Positions 61,195 to 64,000 of a stretch of 64,000 bases of DNA are shown here, one piece after another (positions within the stretch are counted from its first letter, which is position 1; each line of letters opens with the position of its first letter). The translations under genes were made by a program, and so were the position numbers. The stretch lies in the NCBI RefSeq assembly GCF_001729485.1, contig NZ_CP017157.1, positions 5,084,001-5,148,000 of the forward strand. The letters run 5' to 3'. The notes under the pieces are model-generated. The model saw only the letters and a list, made by a program, of their open reading frames with translations. It was not told the origin of the DNA and did no database searches. The stretch is from Streptomyces lydicus (GTDB taxonomy: Bacteria; Actinomycetota; Actinomycetes; Streptomycetales; Streptomycetaceae).

Positions 61195-63195
61195 ATGCGC
61201 TACCGCTTCCCCCTGCCCAGACCCCTGGCTGGCGGCCTGACCGCCTTCCTCGCCACGGCCGGCCTGCTGGCCGCGCCCGCACAGGCGGCCCCACCCGCGC
61301 CGACCGCCGTCCGGCCCGTCACCGCGCCCCGACCCGCCCCCCACGCCGTCCCACCGACGGGTCCCGCGACGGACGCGAACGAACGGCCCGCACTGCGGGG
61401 CCGACCGCTCGGCACCGCCCACCCCCGCCCGCTCGGCGCGAAGAATCCCCCCATTTCTTCGACCGCGGCGGCACGGCACAAGGGCGGAAAGCACGGCCCC
61501 GCGGCCTCCTGCAGCCCGTCCGATTTCGGCAGCCGGACCGGATCCGAACTGGTCACGTTCGTCAAAGCCGCGACGACGGACTGCGTCAACACCCTGTTCA
61601 GCGTCACCGGAAAGGACGCGCACGACATCTTCCGCGAGGACCAGATGGTCACCCTCGCCCACGCCTTCCGGAGCGGGGCGACGACGTACCCCGGTGACAA
61701 CTCGGACCACGTGTGGCAGCTCGTGCTGTTCCTGCGCGCCGGCTACTACGTGCAGTCCAACCATCCGGACGACGTCGGGACATACGGCCCGACCCTGGCG
61801 GCGGCCACCCGGAGCAGCCTGGACGCCTTCTTCGCCAACGCCCGCTCCAGGAACGTCACTTCGGACAACGGTGACGTCCTGGGCGAGGTCATCATCCTCA
61901 CGGACAGCGCCGACGAACAGGCCCGCTATCTGAACACCTACAAGCAGGTGCTCGGCGGGTACGACAGCTCCTACGACGACATCCCCAGCATGCTGGCGGC
62001 CGTCAACGACGTCTACACGCCTCTCTGGCGCGGGAACTGGAACCCCGACTACGTCAGCGCGGTCACCGCCGATCCCAGCATCATCGACACCCTCAATTCC
62101 TTCGCGCTCGACCACCTGGATCTGCTCGGCACCGGCAATTCCTACCTCGACTCCAACGCGGGAATGAACGTCGCGCGCTACGTCGAGCACCCGGCCCTCC
62201 AGGACCGGGTCCGGCCGCTCATGAAGGGCCTGCTGGACGCCTCGAAGATCACCGGCCCGACCGCGCCCCTGTGGGTCACCGTCGCTTCCCAGGCCGACGC
62301 CTACGACAAGGCCAACTGCTCGTACTACGGCGCGTGCGACCTGCCCGGCCGGCTGACCGAGGCGGCCCTGCCTGTCACCCGCGCCTGCGATGCGACGCAC
62401 ACCGTACGGGCGCAGTCACTGACCCCCGAGGAGCTCGATGCGACCTGCGCCGGCGTCCTGGGCCAGGGCCCGTACTTCCACGACTTGGTGAAGGACGACG
62501 GCCCGATACCCGGCCAGTACGAATCCACCGTCCAGCTCGTCGTCTTCGGCAGTCGCAACGACTACCGGACCTACGCCGGGGCCATCTTCGGCGTCGACAC
62601 CGACAACGGCGGCATCACCCTGGTCGGGGACCCCACCGAACCGGACAACCAGCCCCTGTCCATCATGTACCAGAAGGACTCCGACGACGGCTTCCCGGCC
62701 CGGATCTGGAACCTCAACCACGAGTACACCCACTACCTCGACGCGCGTGACGACATGAAGGGCGACTTCGGCCGGCAGACATCGGTCCCGGACATCTGGT
62801 GGATCGAGGGCCTCGCCGAATACGTCTCGTACAGCTACCGGCACGTCACCGACACCGAGGCGGTCACCGAGGCCGGCAAGCACACGTACGCGCTGAGCAC
62901 GTTGTTCCAGAGCACCTACGCCAACAGCGACGTCACCCGCACCTACCCCTGGGGCTACCTCGCGGCCCGCTACATGATCGAGAAGCACCCCTCGGACGTC
63001 GCCACCGTGCTCGGGCACTTCCGGACGGGCGACTACGCCGGTGGCTACGCCGTCTACCACACCGATATCGGCACGCGTTACGACGCCGACTTCGACGCCT
63101 GGCTCACCACCTGCGCGGCGGGCGCCTGCGCCGCGGCGCCGGGTCCGACGACCACGCCTCCGGCACACCGGCCGCTGCCCCACCCGACAGCCTGA
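61195..63195 (+). CDS. Secreted M9-family collagenase
   Basis: A 666-residue exported metalloprotease. The signal peptide ends near AQAA (about 32). A Pro-rich propeptide follows, then the M9 N-terminal activator region (about 105-330) and the peptidase domain with zinc motif H509-E-Y-T-H513 and a later GLAEY glutamate near 542. It ends soon after the catalytic domain, without the PKD or collagen-binding repeats of clostridial enzymes. AAAGGAG precedes the ATG. It degrades collagen-like or other extracellular protein. Confidence 0.92.
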   Translation: MRYRFPLPRPLAGGLTAFLATAGLLAAPAQAAPPAPTAVRPVTAPRPAPHAVPPTGPATDANERPALRGRPLGTAHPRPLGAKNPPISSTAAARHKGGKHGPAASCSPSDFGSRTGSELVTFVKAATTDCVNTLFSVTGKDAHDIFREDQMVTLAHAFRSGATTYPGDNSDHVWQLVLFLRAGYYVQSNHPDDVGTYGPTLAAATRSSLDAFFANARSRNVTSDNGDVLGEVIILTDSADEQARYLNTYKQVLGGYDSSYDDIPSMLAAVNDVYTPLWRGNWNPDYVSAVTADPSIIDTLNSFALDHLDLLGTGNSYLDSNAGMNVARYVEHPALQDRVRPLMKGLLDASKITGPTAPLWVTVASQADAYDKANCSYYGACDLPGRLTEAALPVTRACDATHTVRAQSLTPEELDATCAGVLGQGPYFHDLVKDDGPIPGQYESTVQLVVFGSRNDYRTYAGAIFGVDTDNGGITLVGDPTEPDNQPLSIMYQKDSDDGFPARIWNLNHEYTHYLDARDDMKGDFGRQTSVPDIWWIEGLAEYVSYSYRHVTDTEAVTEAGKHTYALSTLFQSTYANSDVTRTYPWGYLAARYMIEKHPSDVATVLGHFRTGDYAGGYAVYHTDIGTRYDADFDAWLTTCAAGACAAAPGPTTTPPAHRPLPHPTA

Positions 63196-63207
63196 CGCAT
63201 GCCCCAC

Positions 63208-63236
63208 ACGGCCCGGCGGTGCCACCGCCGGGCCGT
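63208..63236. terminator. Terminator after the collagenase gene
   Basis: Perfect 13-bp stem ACGGCCCGGCGGT/ACCGCCGGGCCGT with a 3-base loop, 13 bp after the collagenase stop. Confidence 0.85.
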
Positions 63237-63402
63237 CCCGCACGAAACGGCGGGCGCACCCGGCGCGCCCGGCATTCGACTGTCGGGGTGGTCGTCGCCG
63301 AACGGGCCGTGCCGCGGTCCCCGGGGCGGCGGCCGGGCCAGCACGATGGGCAGCGCTGTGCCGCCGTGACCCGCACGGTGGCAGGACTCCCGGGAGTGCT
63401 CC

Positions 63403-64000
63403 TTGTCCGCCCAGTCACCCTCCACCGATATCCCGCCGGCGCGCTACGACGACCTGCGGGCCCTCGTGTTCAACTGCACCCTCAAACGGTCGCCGGAGCG
63501 CAGCAACACCCAAGGGCTCATCGACCGCAGCGTGGGCATCATGACGGCGCAGGGTGTCCACGTCGACGTCGTACGGGCCGTCGACCATGACATCGCCACC
63601 GGCGTATGGCCGGACATGACCGAACACGGCTGGCAGACCGACGCCTGGCCGGGGCTGTACGAACAGGTCATGGCGGCCGACATCCTCGTGCTGGCCGGCC
63701 CCATCTGGCTGGGCGACAACAGCTCGGTCACCAAGCGGGTGATCGAACGTCTCTACGCGTGCTCCAGCCTCCTCAACGAGGCGGGCCAGTACGCCTACTA
63801 CGGGCGGGTCGGGGGCTGTCTCATCACCGGCAACGAGGACGGCGTCAAGCACTGCGCCATGAACGTCCTCTACAGCCTCCAGCACCTCGGCTACACCATC
63901 CCCCCGCAGGCCGACGCCGGTTGGATCGGCGAGGCAGGGCCCGGTCCCTCCTACCTCGACCCCGGCTCGGGCGGCCCGGACAACGACTTCACCAACCGCA
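63403..64000 (+). CDS. Flavodoxin-family NAD(P)H-dependent oxidoreductase (partial, 3' end off the window)
   Basis: About 199 residues are visible of an FMN-binding flavodoxin-fold reductase: RALVFNCTLKRSPERSNTQ binds the FMN phosphate, followed by ILVLAGPIWLGDNSSVTKRVIERL and GGCLITGNEDGVKH. The start is read as TTG 63403 with GGGAG upstream, because the frame has a stop shortly before and no ATG or GTG in between. The gene continues beyond the right edge. Confidence 0.82.
   Translation, partial: MSAQSPSTDIPPARYDDLRALVFNCTLKRSPERSNTQGLIDRSVGIMTAQGVHVDVVRAVDHDIATGVWPDMTEHGWQTDAWPGLYEQVMAADILVLAGPIWLGDNSSVTKRVIERLYACSSLLNEAGQYAYYGRVGGCLITGNEDGVKHCAMNVLYSLQHLGYTIPPQADAGWIGEAGPGPSYLDPGSGGPDNDFTNR

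Overview
The window is high-GC actinobacterial DNA, most likely from a Streptomyces. It has frequent GTG starts, ATGA start/stop overlaps, rare TTA leucine codons and typical Streptomyces families: a BTAD-type giant regulator, DUF4232-like and DUF6153-like proteins, an M9 collagenase and CbtBA under a cobalamin riboswitch. No tRNA, rRNA, transposase or CRISPR array was seen.

Layout. (1) 1-4400: a three-subunit molybdenum hydroxylase operon (2Fe-2S, FAD and molybdopterin subunits; the last runs off the left edge). A TetR gene is divergent to it across two matching palindromes, and an SDR follows. (2) 4690-18210: a biotin supercluster in three transcription units. Unit A is ACP, ketosynthase and bioF. 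Unit B is MECR-like enoyl reductase, bioA, bioD, bioB and a P450. Unit C is a hotdog protein, ECF ATPase, EcfT, bioY, an acyl-CoA ligase and a thiolase. Besides the classical bioFADB genes and a biotin ECF transporter, it carries a private acyl-chain toolkit that could make pimeloyl-ACP. Each unit contains one in-frame TTA codon, which suggests bldA control.

(3) 18230-40260: a long, tightly overlapping minus-strand operon for a contractile, phage-tail-like injection apparatus. It reads in phage order: candidate terminator, sheath, tube, a small protein, two large toxin-like proteins (one with a C-terminal AHH nuclease), hub, spike, PAAR tip, gp25, baseplate J, a giant tail protein, a decapeptide-repeat fibre, an astacin protease without a signal peptide, an ATP-grasp ligase and a small beta-sandwich protein. 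No AAA+ ATPase gene is present, and the AHH-nuclease protein sits where a tape measure would be expected.

(4) 40660-64000: ordinary accessory chromosome. It holds two lipoproteins, a lamin-tail-domain secreted protein, gamma-glutamyltransferase, a BTAD/AfsR-like regulator, a Tat-exported metallo-hydrolase, a LysR gene divergent from an internally deleted lspA remnant and a class A beta-lactamase-like protein, a TetR/hydrolase pair, an MFS exporter, a Met/His-rich lipoprotein with a DUF6153-like neighbour, a histidine phosphatase, the cobalamin riboswitch with cbtB-cbtA, a phosphodiester glycosidase, LysR, collagenase, and a flavodoxin-like reductase cut by the right edge.

All calls rest on reading motifs and gene order by eye. 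No database search was run, and start codons were chosen from visible Shine-Dalgarno sequences and expected family lengths.
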